NCBI GenBank assembly: GCA_025094145.1
Contig: JALLLS010000069.1
Location: forward strand, 62,001 to 126,000
Direction of reading: 5' to 3'
DNA length: 64,000 nt
Origin: Spinellus fusiger
Lineage: Eukaryota; Mucoromycota; Mucoromycetes; Mucorales; Phycomycetaceae
A program made the position numbers and the translations under genes. Each line of letters begins with the position of its first letter. Position 1 is the stretch's first letter. Below are positions 47,628 through 59,330 of the stretch, in pieces. The notes under the pieces were generated by a model. The model saw only the letters and a program-made list of their open reading frames with translations, was not told where the DNA came from and ran no database searches.

Positions 47628-47687
47628 GGGTGGTCTATCAGATCCTTCATTATTATTAAGTTCTTTTAACTCAATTATTAAATTATC

Positions 47688-48302
47688 ATGTTGAAATCTA
47701 CTCTTCTTTCCATTGTTGCCTTGGCCTCCCTTGTTTCTGCTACTTCTCAGCAGTCTGACGTCAGAATGTAAGACACTTATTTGACTGTTCATTTTCATAT
47801 TTTTTACTGACATAATAAAAAAAATAATCTAGTACTGAACCTTCCTATGCTAACGCCTGGAAGGCAGGAAACAACTACACTGTCTCATGGTAAACTATTA
47901 AATTATTTTTGTTTTATATCAAGTTAACACTTTCATGACGATCTAGGGAAGCACTTCCCGGAAAGAAAATCCCTGAAAGCTCCAAGTAAGTAGTAATAAT
48001 ATCATCATCAGCTTTTATTCATATCTGTGTTTAGTGGTTTTGTAAGACTTTACTTGCCTGGATTCCAAAATGAGACAGATGCATTCAGTAAGCAGACAAA
48101 AAAAAGGTGTATGATATGCTAACAATGTTATGACTTTACAGCCAAGGCAAATGACTTTACCTTCCCTCTCAGCCAGAAATCTGTGAAGGTCTATGTTCCT
48201 AAAGTCCACTATTCTGGACAAGACCACTTCCTTCAACTCTATAGCGTTCAGGATAAATCTACACCTATTGCCTTCTTCAAGGGATTTTTCCTCTTCAACT
48301 AA
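47688..48302 (+). CDS. Small secreted Kre9/Knh1-like N-terminal domain protein
   Basis: Five short exons (47688-47767, 47833-47889, 47947-47985, 48035-48087, 48142-48302) give 129 residues with consistent phase. The first 18 or so residues (MLKSTLLSIVALASLVSA) are a signal peptide. The mature part starts with ITEPSYANAWKAGNNYTVSW, typical of the Kre9/Knh1-type N-terminal fold found in secreted and GPI-anchored fungal wall proteins. No GPI signal or Ser/Thr-rich stalk is present, so it is probably released or wall-associated by itself. One N-glycosylation sequon, NYT, is visible. It is the only spliced host gene found inside the transposon island, and the frame is intact. Confidence 0.75.
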
Positions 48303-49111
48303 TCTCTTAAATTTTTAAGCCAAGCACTCTCTCAGATCAATAGTTTGCCATTTTATTTCCTGACTGTTTATATAGCTTACCATTTTTTTTTATAAAAATC
48401 TAATAAAAATAACAGAATCAAAAGCTGTACACACTTATCAAATACAAATCATCAGTATGATGAGTATTTATCCCCTTAATATAATTAATCATATGGAATG
48501 AAAACAGATGTACTTATGTGGAATATAAAAATTGGGTATGATTATTTAAATAAAGATTATAGTGTTTTGTTTTATTCACCATAAATAAAAATATATGTGA
48601 ACAAATGCGCGCTTTTAAACAATAGAACCCTCAATATACTTGTTTTAATTTTACAGCAAAGATGTCATATACTGCGATTGTTTATCTATGGTATTAGTAT
48701 GCTTTGTTTCTATAATGTTTTTTTTTACTTTAGTTCAATGTTGGTAATGAAGTATTAATGAACTCAATGAGCATATTTTTCTACTCTAACAACATTCTAT
48801 ATTCAATCTATCTTGTTAATATGACAAATAATGTTGTTGATATAAATTAGCATATAATACTGATAGTTTCAATGTAAAAATAAGGTAGGATTGAGAGTAA
48901 AAAAGGTTTGTTTGAGCTACTAATGTATTTGACAGTAAATATTTTCTTTCGATGCACATTGGTTTCTCATATTATCAATTTTTCCCATGAATTTATATTA
49001 TAGAGTAAACCACCCTCTTTCGTTAAAGGCCTTTTTATTCTGTTATTGTTGTTGTTTTATGAATATTACCTTTCATACTTTTGTGCTTACGCCCTTGTAA
49101 AAATGATTTAG
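48303..49111. other. AT-rich intergenic DNA
   Basis: The 3' flank of the secreted-protein gene. No gene or repeat supported. Confidence 0.45.
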
Positions 49112-49650
49112 TGTCTGGAGAGAATCACAAGCCATCTCAATAATTACTTTTGCAAGAGAAGCCAGGTTCTCCTGACTCCCTTGAGAAACTGTTCTCATAA
49201 CAAAACTAAAACTCTCACAGGAATAAGGGGTAAAGTAGTTACTATAACACTCAATATTTAGTATAAAAACCCTTCTTTTTCATCCTTGAATAAATAATCG
49301 AAGTTCTTCCTATCTGTCTGCTGTGTACTGCTTTTAATAGCTCGGCTATCTAAGTTATCGGACAAGTCTGGTTTTGGTTCTTCTCTCTTTCTGTTCTGCC
49401 TGTTTCTGTTCCTTGGTCTCTTTGTGTTTTTCTGTGTATATCTGGTCGATATACATTTCTCTGTCATTGTCACTGCGAATTGCTGGTGATCGTCAATTAC
49501 TGACTTTATTAAGTCTCTGTCCTACTGAGCTACCTATCCTACTCCCAAATCCGGTCACTGTGGTATTCATCGTGTGTTAGTAGCCCTCATATCAGAGACC
49601 TACGCGCTTCTACAAGATCTCATTTGCCCAACATTACACTTTCTTCCTAA
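49112..49650 (+). mobile_element. Probable solo LTR
   Basis: Starts near TGTCTGGAGAGAATCACAAG, has TATAAAAACCC at about 49261 and AATAAATAA 30 bases later, a T/C-rich R/U5-like region, and ends GATCTCATTTGCCCAACATTACA. The end block GTTAGTAGCCCTC...GCCCAACATTAC recurs at 54.01-54.08 kb. Boundaries are approximate. Confidence 0.45.
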
Positions 49651-51054
49651 CTCCTCCTATTCTATTTCTGCTTTTAAAATAGGCCTTGGAAGTTTTTTAA
49701 ATAACATCAGATGAGATATGCTAAATAATATGAATAAGAATAAGCCTACACACCCAAAGATTTTTTGGATATATAAGAAAATATTCTGAGAATAAAACTG
49801 CAATATTCTTATGATTGACTAATGTGTTTGAAAAGGCCTTTTTCGCTGTCTAAATGGACAATTTCGAACTCTGCCTGCCTGTTTTAGCAATAGCTACTGA
49901 CTTTGTAATTAAAAAGTATAGAATTGGCTGTAAAGACAAAAAATAGAAGAATTACCCCAAAACTACAACTCAGTCACTGCATTTATTGTTTAACATAATG
50001 TGTTATCCATAAGCCCACAGTATTTGCAGCTTAACAATGTTTAAGAAAATATTTATTATAGGACTCACACGGAATTAACTCTAGTGGTCATTGTCCATAA
50101 AATAGAACCAAATACAACTATATTAAGAACAGTATAGCCATTCATTGACTCAATATTCATAATCACTTCAGTAACTATGTTGTTGTAACAGGTATTAACA
50201 GTGGTGCTTAATGATAACAAAGTGTTATTTCTAATACTGGACTTTAGACACAAGGCAGATAGAGTTTGAATTGTTTGACTTGTGGATTTTATGAGTGGAG
50301 GCTATAGTATGTCACTAGAATAATAGATGAAACATTATTTGTTTTGATATTCCCCTCCTTTTGTTATTTCCTACACTGCACATACAATTTGATATTCGAA
50401 TACTCGTCAATATGAGCATAACTGAGCAAGGTAATGTGCCATTATTAACAAAGAGAAACAATAGAAGGAAGTGATAGACACTACCAAGGACTATTCTAGT
50501 GATAAAAAGGTAAGCAGTGTCTTCATCTGGGCTTGAGATCATTTTATTCCACAAGACACTCATTTTATTATTATTAGGCAAGTAAACACTCCTTTCAAGT
50601 CAGTCCCGGGTGATCTTTTCTTTCTTCTAGGCTGTCTAGGGTATACTCCTGAGCATATTTATCTATCTCCCAAGGATAAAGCACAAGGCTTTTAGGTTGT
50701 GGATTCTATTGCTATGAGGGAATACACTTAGGCAGTGGCTATAGTCATAATATAGTATTATCTATACTATTAAAATAAACAATATTATCCATCAATACTA
50801 TTTTACTGATAATACAATTTGATAGTGAGGTATACTACAAAGGAAATAATAATTTAGATACTTGCAAACCTTTGATTTTAATCATTGTTCCATAAAAGAG
50901 CAAAATTTGGGACCCTCGTAAAAGAAAGGAGGTATCACCGCTTAAAGGCCAGAAAAATCTCCTGATGTGTAGATATCTCAAACTCAGACTATAATTTTAC
51001 CCTTAAAACATTTCTTTTGTTAAATATTCTTCATTTATTGCTTTTTCACTCTAA
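49651..51054. other. AT-rich gene-free DNA
   Basis: No protein family recognised in any frame. Possibly decayed retrotransposon interior given the LTR-like sequence just before it, but I cannot support that. Confidence 0.35.
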
Positions 51055-52309
51055 TGTCTACCTCATATAACATCACTGAACAAACCAAAAGACCTATTAG
51101 AAATAGGACAATGAAATATTGATGAATTTACCCGCTGTCTCATTGCTCAAAAGGCCACTGTTAATGGGACCAGCCAGTCTGCCATTTCTGCTAGGTTTGG
51201 AGTTTGTCAACAGTCTGTTTCCCGTATCGTAATGAGATACAAGGAAACTGGATGCTTCAAGGCCAAGAAAAGCACTGGGAGCAAGCCCATTCTTAGTTAG
51301 AAGGACGAGAGAGAATTCATACGCGAAGTGGCAAAGGATTCATTCCAGACAATAAATCAACTTCTCAAGCAGATGACCACCAAAATGTCTAAGAACAACA
51401 AGAAAATTGATGAAGAAGCTTAGCTTGTTTTCTTTCAGGGTGGTTAAAAAACCTTCTCTCACTAATAAACACAAGAAGTTGAGACTTGCTCGGGCTAAGA
51501 CTCATCTTCACTGGACAGAAGAAGACTGGAAGACAGTCATCTGGTCCGATGAGTCAAAGTACCAAATGATGAGGACCAACAACCGTAACAGAGTGGTGCA
51601 CAAGAAAAAGGAAGAGCTGCTCCCAAAGAACATCAAGCCCACCATGAAATTTGGTGGTGGCAGTGTAATGGTGTGGGGTTCTTTCTCTGGTGAAGGTGTT
51701 GGAAAGTTGGTGCCTGTGAAAGGCAGTATAGACAATATAAAATACATTGAGATCTTAAAGGACAACTACTGCCCTGAGATGGCTTGACTCAAGGCAATGA
51801 ATCCAGAGATTGATTATGTTCTTCAAGAGGACAATGCCAGCTGCCACAAGAGTAAAGAGTCCAGGTTGTGGAAGGCACAAGAGAGCATTGTCACTATGGA
51901 GGGGTGGCTCTCACAAAGCCCTGACCTCAAACCTATAGTGCATTTATGGGAAAAGCTGGACAGGGCAATAAGAAAGAGGATGACTCCAAGAAGTACTCTA
52001 CAAGATTTTGAGGTGTTTTTGTTAGAAGAATGGAAGAGTATTCCCAAGGACACCACAGGCACCCTCATTGCCAGCATGGGGCGGAGATGTAGGGCTGTCA
52101 TTGAGGCCAAGGGTGGAAACCCTTAATATTTGGTTTTTTCACCCAATAAATATGTATATAATATCTTGTTGACCTTTTTTATACTCTATCTTATTTCGAA
52201 GTCTTTACTGTGTGTTTAATGTGTGTTTTTATTACAATGAATAAGTTTTTCCTATTACAGAAACATACCGGGACATGAAAAATCTTCCTTATTATTCTGA
52301 AAGCCACTG
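51055..52309 (+). mobile_element. Tc1-like element, family 4, second copy
   Basis: Transposase similar to the copy at 36.4 kb. The start (51057, MSTSYNITEQ) is soon interrupted by stops. From 51407 the catalytic part is largely open: VIWSDESKYQMM (first Asp), KFGGGSVMVWGSFSGEGVG, VLQEDNASCHKS (second Asp), then a single TGA at 51785. SPDLKPIVHLWEKLDRA follows, in which the third catalytic Glu is replaced by Val. GTLIASMGRRCRAVI ends the protein. The right terminal repeat ends CCACTG next to TA (52310-52311). I could not find the left repeat. Confidence 0.75.
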
Positions 52310-52558
52310 TATTACTGTTATTATTTGGGTGTTAAAAACTCTATGTTTGCATTGGGCCTAATAAACACCCTTTGATAACTCCTTTTATCTATCTATCTAT
52401 CTATTAAAGAAATACATAGAAACACTTATAAAACTGTAGATCATTGAACAGTACAAGTGCACCAATATTATCTCCGAATATACTTGGAGTTAGTTTAAAT
52501 CCCGGGTAGTAATTTACACTGAAGCGTAACTATACCAATTCCTTATCTTTATTACTTA

Positions 52559-53176
52559 ATGTTTACTTCACCCACCGAGGCAATAGCCACTAATGAAGAA
52601 ACAGTCACGACTGAAAAAATAACCAGCACCGAGAAAACAGACACTACTGAACAGAATTCAAGTGATGAATATACCTTTAAACCTCATAGACAATGGAAAC
52701 CGGTTGATGAAGACATGCACAAAACTATTCTACATGAGTGCAATGTTAATGGTCTCAAGCAAAATGAGATTGCTGCTATGATCTGTGTTAGTGATAAAAC
52801 TGTTCCCAATATCCTGATTCAACACAGGCTTAGTACCGGAAAGAGTCTTAAACCTCTTAGAACAGGGAAATATGTTGATGAAGACATGCGCAAAACTATT
52901 CTACACGAGTACAATGTCAATGGTCCCAATCAAAAAGAGATTGCTGTTATGGTTGGTACTAGCAAATCTACTGTTTTCAATATCTTGAAGGCATTCAGGG
53001 AAAATGAAAGTCTTGAGCCTATAAAAGATATCAAGACTGAGTCCATAATTACCAAAGAAGTTGAGCCAAACTCACAAGTGGAATCACAGCCCACTGCAGA
53101 CAATGAAGAGATTAAGCAGGAGCATGATCAATCCAGCTGCACAGTCCACCTTTTACAGGCCAATGATGAGACTTGA
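52559..53176 (+). CDS. Tandem helix-turn-helix protein, no transposase catalytic domain
   Basis: 205 residues, uninterrupted and intronless. A Thr/Glu-rich N-terminus (about 1-40) precedes two similar 57-residue units, each starting near VDEDM(H/R)KTILHE and containing a helix-turn-helix: QNEIAAMICVSDKTVPNIL and QKEIAVMVGTSKSTVFNIL. These resemble the N-terminal DNA-binding domain of the family 4 Tc1 transposase (QVEIAAMFGISNSTVSLIV). An acidic, Gln/Glu-rich tail of about 60 residues follows instead of a DDE domain. The duplication is also evident in the DNA (period 171 bases, from 52703 and 52874). It could be a nuclear DNA-binding protein derived from a transposase, or a young relic. Its open frame contrasts with the broken elements around it. 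No known family name is claimed. Confidence 0.6.
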   Translation: MFTSPTEAIATNEETVTTEKITSTEKTDTTEQNSSDEYTFKPHRQWKPVDEDMHKTILHECNVNGLKQNEIAAMICVSDKTVPNILIQHRLSTGKSLKPLRTGKYVDEDMRKTILHEYNVNGPNQKEIAVMVGTSKSTVFNILKAFRENESLEPIKDIKTESIITKEVEPNSQVESQPTADNEEIKQEHDQSSCTVHLLQANDET

Positions 53177-53599
53177 GCTTATCCTATAAATAATCGTATT
53201 TGACCTTATCTTTATTAGTGAACATGAATATTATATTATATTCTACTATCTACAGAGTCAAAGTAGTAGCTTATTACTAAGAATATCAGTGGAAGTATGC
53301 CTTGAAATAAATAAACAAGAGTATATGACCAAGCCATATAAAGTTTACCAATAAATACAGCAGTACTCATAGTAATGTACTAATGTAAATAGATATCAAA
53401 TACTAAATGATAATACCAACTGTATTAGATAAAGTGACCAGAAAGAATTAGAATTGGGATATCTTAAATGCATTTTTTTTTATATTCTCTTTATCTTAAT
53501 AGTGTTATAACGTTAAGATTTTATTAGATAGAAGCGTGAAGGTTTCAATGCATAAAGAGAATAGTTATTATAATACATAACCATGGTGTGAGATAGGGT
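53177..53599. other. AT-rich intergenic DNA
   Basis: Contains TTATCTTAATAGTGTTATAA near 53500, which recurs near 24505 next to another family 2 Tc1 copy. No gene. Confidence 0.4.
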
Positions 53600-54080
53600 G
53601 GTGTGACTACCCAATCTTCTTGGAGATTTGGTGGGAAGTACCTTTGCAATGATAAGAAGACAAGACCCCACATTATAGAAAAATAATAGCAGAATATTAT
53701 AAAAAACTTAGTTCTCTACCTCTTTAATAAAACAGACCTTGATCTGAATAGCTGCCTGGAAGCATAAATGAGCAATATAGGCTTTAAAGACTTTGGTAGT
53801 TGACTGTTTCCTGTTCCCAACTAATTTGCTTTGTGTCTCTTTTCTTTTCGTTGGTCCTGAACTGTGTTTGCATCAGGTGCCATAGCCATACTAAAAATCT
53901 GTTTGTTTTCTACCCCTCACAATTCACTTATTCAAAATCTACCCTCCCCTATATTTCTACACTCACGCACAGTCAAGGATATCCCCACGTCTATTTCTTC
54001 TCGTTGTAACACCGTGTCAGTAGCCAGCCCCTCCAGCTCCTACGTGTCTCCATTTAGATCTCTTGTGCCCAACATTACAA
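53600..54080 (+). mobile_element. Probable LTR remnant
   Basis: AATAAAACAGACC near 53725, a T/C-rich stretch, and an end block GTGTCAGTAGCC...TTAGATCTCTTGTGCCCAACATTACA that aligns with the 3' end of the LTR at 49.1-49.65 kb. It abuts the family 2 Tc1 element. Confidence 0.4.
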
Positions 54081-55110
54081 TGATTTTATTGTAAGGTTGC
54101 TTAGTAACCACTGACAGACTTTGGCATCTACCACTGTATGACATCTCCACCCCACTCCAACATCAGGGCAGCCTCCAACTATTCTTTGGTAGAATATACC
54201 TTCCTGTCTTTCCTAATGACTTTATTGGAGTGACCTTAAAGGTGCTCTATTGAGCTTAGTCCAGGGTTTTGTGTGGGCCATTAAAGAATCACTAATATAC
54301 TATTTACTACTCTCTAATTGAGTTTCCTTACTCGTATGGAGTCTAACATTGTCATCCTGTAAGCGGTCACTTACTCCAGGTTTTAGAACAGAGAAACGCC
54401 TGATTTCATGATAGTAGACATCTCCCAAGGCATCAATGTACTTGTTGAAGTTTATACAGTCTACTAAGATCCATCCCCCCATACCTTCACTCTGACACCC
54501 CCAAACTTCTTTGTTTCCAGGACATTCTTGGGATTTAGAGCCGTACCGCGCTGCCTGATGACTTTTATGCCCATGTCATAACTCATCAGCTCGACTCTGG
54601 ACTCATCGGACCAGACAACCTCTTGCCACTGCTCAAGTGTCCACTGGAGCCTTGCCTCCATGTTCTTCTTGGTAAGAACAGGATTCACTAGCGGGCTGCA
54701 GGAGTAGAACCCAATCTCATCGAGGTAATCCTTCAAGGTTAGTCTTGATACCTTAATAGGTTTGCTCATTACTGTTTTTCTAAACCATCAGAGAGCCTTG
54801 TCGTCTATATTTATCTTTCTTTCACTCTTGAGTGAGGGTTCAATTAGGTCGGTTTTCTTGTAGTGCTTTACAATATCTCTTACAGTGGAAGTAGACACGT
54901 TGAACATACGAGATGTCTCGACCTGAGTAGAATTTATGTTCAGCACCTGGTAGAAGGTATCTGAGAGAACCTTGAGGCTAGTATACTTCCCATACATCTA
55001 AGGGGTCTTGGTAAAGATGTTCATGGTGTTAGATTGTGCAGACATTATATGAAAAGAGGTGTTATGGGAAAAAAAGAAATAGTATGTTATCTTTTGGTAT
55101 TTCAAATAGC
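54081..55110 (-). mobile_element. Tc1-like element, family 2, fuller copy
   Basis: On the minus strand: an HTH (QVETSRMFNVSTSTVRDIVKHYK), LTLKDYLDEIGF, WSDESRVELM with the first catalytic Asp, LETKKFGGVRVKVWGDGS, and QDDNVRLHTS with the second Asp. Several stops and shifts separate the open segments, and the C-terminal part is poor. It is colinear with the copy at 24.6-25.4 kb, which lacks the middle. Confidence 0.7.
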
Positions 55111-55117
55111 CTAGAGT

Positions 55118-56170
55118 TTGAAAATAATCTATTACTTCCTACTACTCACTTTATTTATTGCTACCTACAGGGAAACGGAACAAACACATGATACTAGAAG
55201 TTGCTCAACAAAAGAATACTACATTATGACTAATTCAGTTCTAATAGCAAAACAAACAACACAAAGAATGAATCAAGAGGGTTTGACAGACGTCTTTTTA
55301 AATATCCCTACAAGCAAAACCGCCTCTATAACCTCATACTTGGGTTATGTATCTTATATATATATATTATATTTACAGCAGCCACTAGCCTTCAACAACA
55401 ACAACAACAACAACAATAACACTGCTGAGACACGTCTCCATCTATATCAAGGTGTACAGAGAGCACGTGAAGAGATGGTCAATATATTAGTCAATAGAGG
55501 CAGAAAATACAATAAGTATAGAAGAAGAAAAACAAAGTAAAATAGAGAGATTAAAAGAGAAGAGAAACCGCAATACGAGAGATTCAAATAACAAAGAAGA
55601 AAGGCAAGAGGAAGGTGCCAGTGCAAGAGTAATATGAAATACATAGAGAGTACGTTGATATATTTCGAACTAATTACTTTTACTATTATTTTATTATTGA
55701 AAAGAGGTATTAGCACCTAAAAGGATTGGAGTACGATCCTACCAAGCTGCCAGTCGTTGCTTATGGCATAGGAATGAAAGGAAAAGATGTTACCAAGTTT
55801 AAAGGCCATCGTGTTGATTTACTAAGAATTCTATATCAATCATTGAAAAAAGAGACAAAAGGATGGAAATCTTGTGGTTGATGTTGATGAGTCTAGAATA
55901 TCGAGAGTAAATGTGATTGACCTCTCACTCAATATGAAGAACTCTTCTAACAGTTATTTTGTTTTATTTTTGTTCTCAAGATCTAACACACTTATAACAC
56001 AAATATCCTCACCGAGGTATTAGTAAATTTCAACAGTATCCGCGCTTGCCAAAGTTGTGGAATTGTTTAGAGCAGAGATGTGAATGCATCAAAGAATATC
56101 TATACAATTGCAGAAAAGTGTTTAAAGGGTCTCCATCGACCAGTTACATTTTGCAGAAAAGAATAGATAT
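55118..56170 (+). pseudogene. Fanzor-type TnpB-like nuclease remnant, C-terminal half
   Basis: Open segment 55118-55540 includes EGLTDVFLNIPTSKTASITS and RAREEMVNILVNRGRKYNK. After a gap come EYDPTKLPVVAYGIGM, KGKDVTKFKGHRVDLLRILY and VDVDESRISRVN. The end (56040-56165) reads RACQSCGIV, a TAG stop, then SRDVNASKNIYTI: the TnpB/Fanzor zinc ribbon Cys pair followed by the RuvC-III signature RDVNAxKNI. Fanzor proteins are RNA-guided DNA nucleases of eukaryotic transposons. The stop sits where family members usually have Trp. A poly-Asn tract from CAA repeats and several frame breaks show that it is dead. Confidence 0.7.
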
Positions 56171-56583
56171 TTGTATTCATATTTTACTATATTGCCACAT
56201 CGAAAGTGATTTTCTTCGGGATTCAGATATTTACAGGTAAATTATAATAATAATCTTTATTTGTTTAAGAACTAACATGAATACATCTTAATTTATTTCT
56301 GCTCCTCAAGTCTATGTCATTTCTTAAACAATTGTAGTTCGACTATTTCCTTTTATATCCTAAAGATCTTCTGATGTGTAGCAACAGACAATCATTCCTC
56401 ATCATGCTAAAAGTCTATTATTCTCAATTCAATGTCTTGGGGTTTCAATACAGTTACCAAAAATTTTAATTAGACAGACCAAAATGCAGTAGAAATGCAA
56501 TGTAAAAGAAAAGAGAAAATGGGAAAAGACCTGTGCTATAAACAAATAAAAAAACAACAACAACAATGGGTATAACACAATGT
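56171..56583. other. Intergenic, AT-rich
   Basis: Between the Fanzor-type remnant and the 3' end of the transporter gene. Nothing supported. Confidence 0.45.
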
Positions 56584-57835
56584 CTATAAGCCGTACAAAT
56601 AAGTTGCATAAACAACAAAGCCAGCTCCTAGTACAAAAGAGAAAGAGAGGGAAAAGTTGAACATCCACACACTAACAATACTCGAGAGAATGATGGAAAT
56701 ACTAGTAGCAAATCCCTTGAGAATATTGTCGGCATACTTTACAACCACTGCTACTACCAAACCTCCCAAGGCCTGAATTCCAATGACTACCCATGTGAGG
56801 GGTGTGTAATTGACGAAAAATCCCCGCTTGGCAATCGTAGTTCCGTCTTGGAGAAACACAACAAACACCAGGCCAAAGAGAACAGAGAACAGAGACATTT
56901 CGATATTTCGAATCCAAAGTTGGTTTTGTGCAGCAATAAACGAGTCTTCTGTCATGGACATGGAGGCACGGTGTGTCCCCCGAGAAGGAGATTGGTTTTC
57001 TGATCCAGTGGCGCCCAACATACTTTGTTTGCTTTCTTCATCTTCCTCAGAGACAATTTCAGTGGGTGTGGGTTTAGCAGGGGCTTTTAGGATTTTTTCA
57101 AAGTAGACACCTGCCAATCCCGAAAGAACACAGGCTAATAAGACGGCCACCAGTCCCTGTACATTGGTCTGGTTGCCTGTCTCCTCAGAATCCGATGTCT
57201 CTACTGTTTCTACTGATTGTGGATACACATAAGCCCAGAAGGCCAAAGAGGCATCTTTTGGCAATACCACCAAGGCAATCCCCATAGTGAGGATAGCAAG
57301 AGCAATCCATTTTGTGTTGCTGAGCGTTCTATGGAGCAGAATAACACTGAAGAAGGCGGTCGTGAGGATTTTGAGTTGATATGTGACTTGGAAGGTAGCT
57401 GCATCGAGATGTGTTGCTGCTACATATTGCAAGTTGTTCTAAGCAAGCTAGTGAGATGTCTTGTTATATATATATATATCTGTGTGTATGTATGAACAGT
57501 AGATAGATTATGATTTATTGTCTCCATACCTGTACAAGATAAAGAGCAGCCGGAAATGCCAATGTAACGCACTCTCTCCAGTTCATAACAAGTTCATGGT
57601 AAAGTAGCCTACATAACCGACGCATTGAGCGTTGATGGGGCAATGGAGCAAGGTATAAAACTGCAATACAAGCTATTGTCTTTGCTGTCTCACTCATAAC
57701 CACAGCAGTGGACGCTAAATAGCGCTTGTCTTCTGCAACACTGGCTCGCGTGTACCTCATCACCAGGATGAGAGCACTGTTCTGCACGACCAACGTAAGA
57801 AGAGATATGTATTTTAGCGGTAAGCATCCACACAT
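56584..57835 (-). CDS. Nucleotide-sugar transporter (SLC35A, UDP-galactose type)
   Basis: Two exons (57530-57835, 56584-57438) give 386 residues from the ATG at 57835. Family motifs are KYISLLTLVVQNSALILVMRYTR, KRYLASTAVVMSETAK, NNLQYVAATHLDAATFQVTYQLKI, VLLACVLSGLAGVYFEKIL and ALGGLVVAVVVKYADNILKGFA. About ten hydrophobic segments with a hydrophilic, Ser/Glu-rich loop in the middle (ESKQSMLGATGSENQSPSR) are visible. These Golgi proteins exchange nucleotide sugars for the UMP or other nucleoside monophosphate. Sequence favours the UDP-galactose/UDP-GlcNAc branch. The start MCGCLPLKYIS is short, and an upstream exon cannot be excluded. Confidence 0.85.
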
Positions 57836-58589
57836 TGATTGGAATCCTGGTGGAATAAATAAGTCACAACACTATCAGTGTGACATTACCCATGATGGCG
57901 TAGAAGTGGCAATGTCTAGTGTCCAAAAAGAAGGATTAATACAAAGAGAAGGGCTTTTAGGCTGAAAATGAGTTGACTATTTTAGGTAGGAGTGTTTACT
58001 ATGTCTATTTTCTTTTCCATCTCAGCCACTGATAGGTTCTGAGCAGAATAGATCTGGACATGGATTCCTATACGATCATTGACAGTGAACATCTATCCTT
58101 ACCATACCTCATCAATAGAAGCACAGACACACAGACACACAGCGATCTTTCCATAAAAAAGACTACATTATAGATTGAAATTTGTATTTATATCATCAAA
58201 CTGCTCTGTTATTATAAGCAAAAGAGCCTCCCGATGTATTTATCAGCAGATCAAGTGCAGGGTGCAGTATTTCACCAACAGAAATAGCATGGGCGTAGAT
58301 CTGTCTTGTATTCTATAGTTACAGAGGCCTTCTGAATGTGTTCTCTTACCTTTCTCAATGGTGGAAGGTGAACAAATGAAATACAGCCCCTATGGAATAC
58401 TGAAGAACATTGTTTTGGGGGAGCAGGTGATACGTTTATGAACAGATTCGATAGAGCATGGCAGTGATCTGGCAAAAGAAAGCCTATTTGCCTATTGAGT
58501 TTACTATCTTGCCATTTAACTATTTAACAATTCAATGTCTTATCCACATGGTATTTGGGGACAAGAACATATCTTATTTTCTTTAATCG
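57836..58589. other. Intergenic; upstream flank of the transporter gene
   Basis: No gene supported. ACAGACACAC repeats lie near 58120-58140. Confidence 0.4.
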
Positions 58590-59330
58590 AAAACATACAG
58601 CTCTCATGACCCTACCTATTATCCACTTAAGGTGTAAGATAGATAGTTTGTGTATAGAATCTACAGGTTTCTGCTCTAAAATTAGACGATGGTGAAGATT
58701 GAGATTGGGTGATCACTGATATTTCATAGACATTGTCCATAGTAAAGTTAGACAGTGTGATATCTATTGCATAACAAAATCGAGTAAGACACACTTTGTC
58801 ACTTTCTAGAGAGTTTACCTGTACCATGGGTATCGTTTATTCATTCATTCATTCAACTAAAGGTCTAACAATAACTGTAGAGAAGAAGGAAGGATAAACC
58901 AATAGACTTGGACATTTTATTGATTCTAGTAATATCTATGAGAGTACTCTTGAGGAGTGTCATTTTCCCTCAGAGACAATTCTCAATTTAAGATGCAATA
59001 TCAATGGTATAAGATATGTGCATTATTATGCCGTCATGGAGAGAGGTGTTTAGCATCTGATCATCACTTTAGAGTGGATGCATCAAGATGTACTTGGAAA
59101 ATGTATACTTATTGGAGGCTCTACTATCAATATTATAAATCAGATCTTAATAAATAGTTGACTATTCATACTTCCAACGTGTATCACGTAGATGTGTTCT
59201 GGTTGTCATTATTATTATAGAATTGGCACGTAAAGAACCTGCCACAGTTTCTTATATCTATATATAAAAGCCAAATACATGTAAGAACTATAGGTTGCTT
59301 CTACAAGCATTTTGTATCTTTTTATTATTA
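58590..59330 (-). mobile_element. Fanzor-type remnant, sister of the 23-24 kb copy
   Basis: Aligns in the same orientation with 23070-24400. The shared order is GAGTTTACCTGTA..., TTTTCCCTCAGAGACAA, GATGCATCAAGATGTACTTGG, TATCACGTAGATGTGTTCTGG and CAAATACATGTAAGAACTA. Much of the middle seen in the other copy is missing. No open reading frame is preserved. Confidence 0.5.

Noticed and set aside
49374..49580. Hydrophobic ORF (SFCSACFCSLVSLCFSVYI)
   Set aside because: Falls in the T/C-rich region of a probable LTR; no conserved protein.
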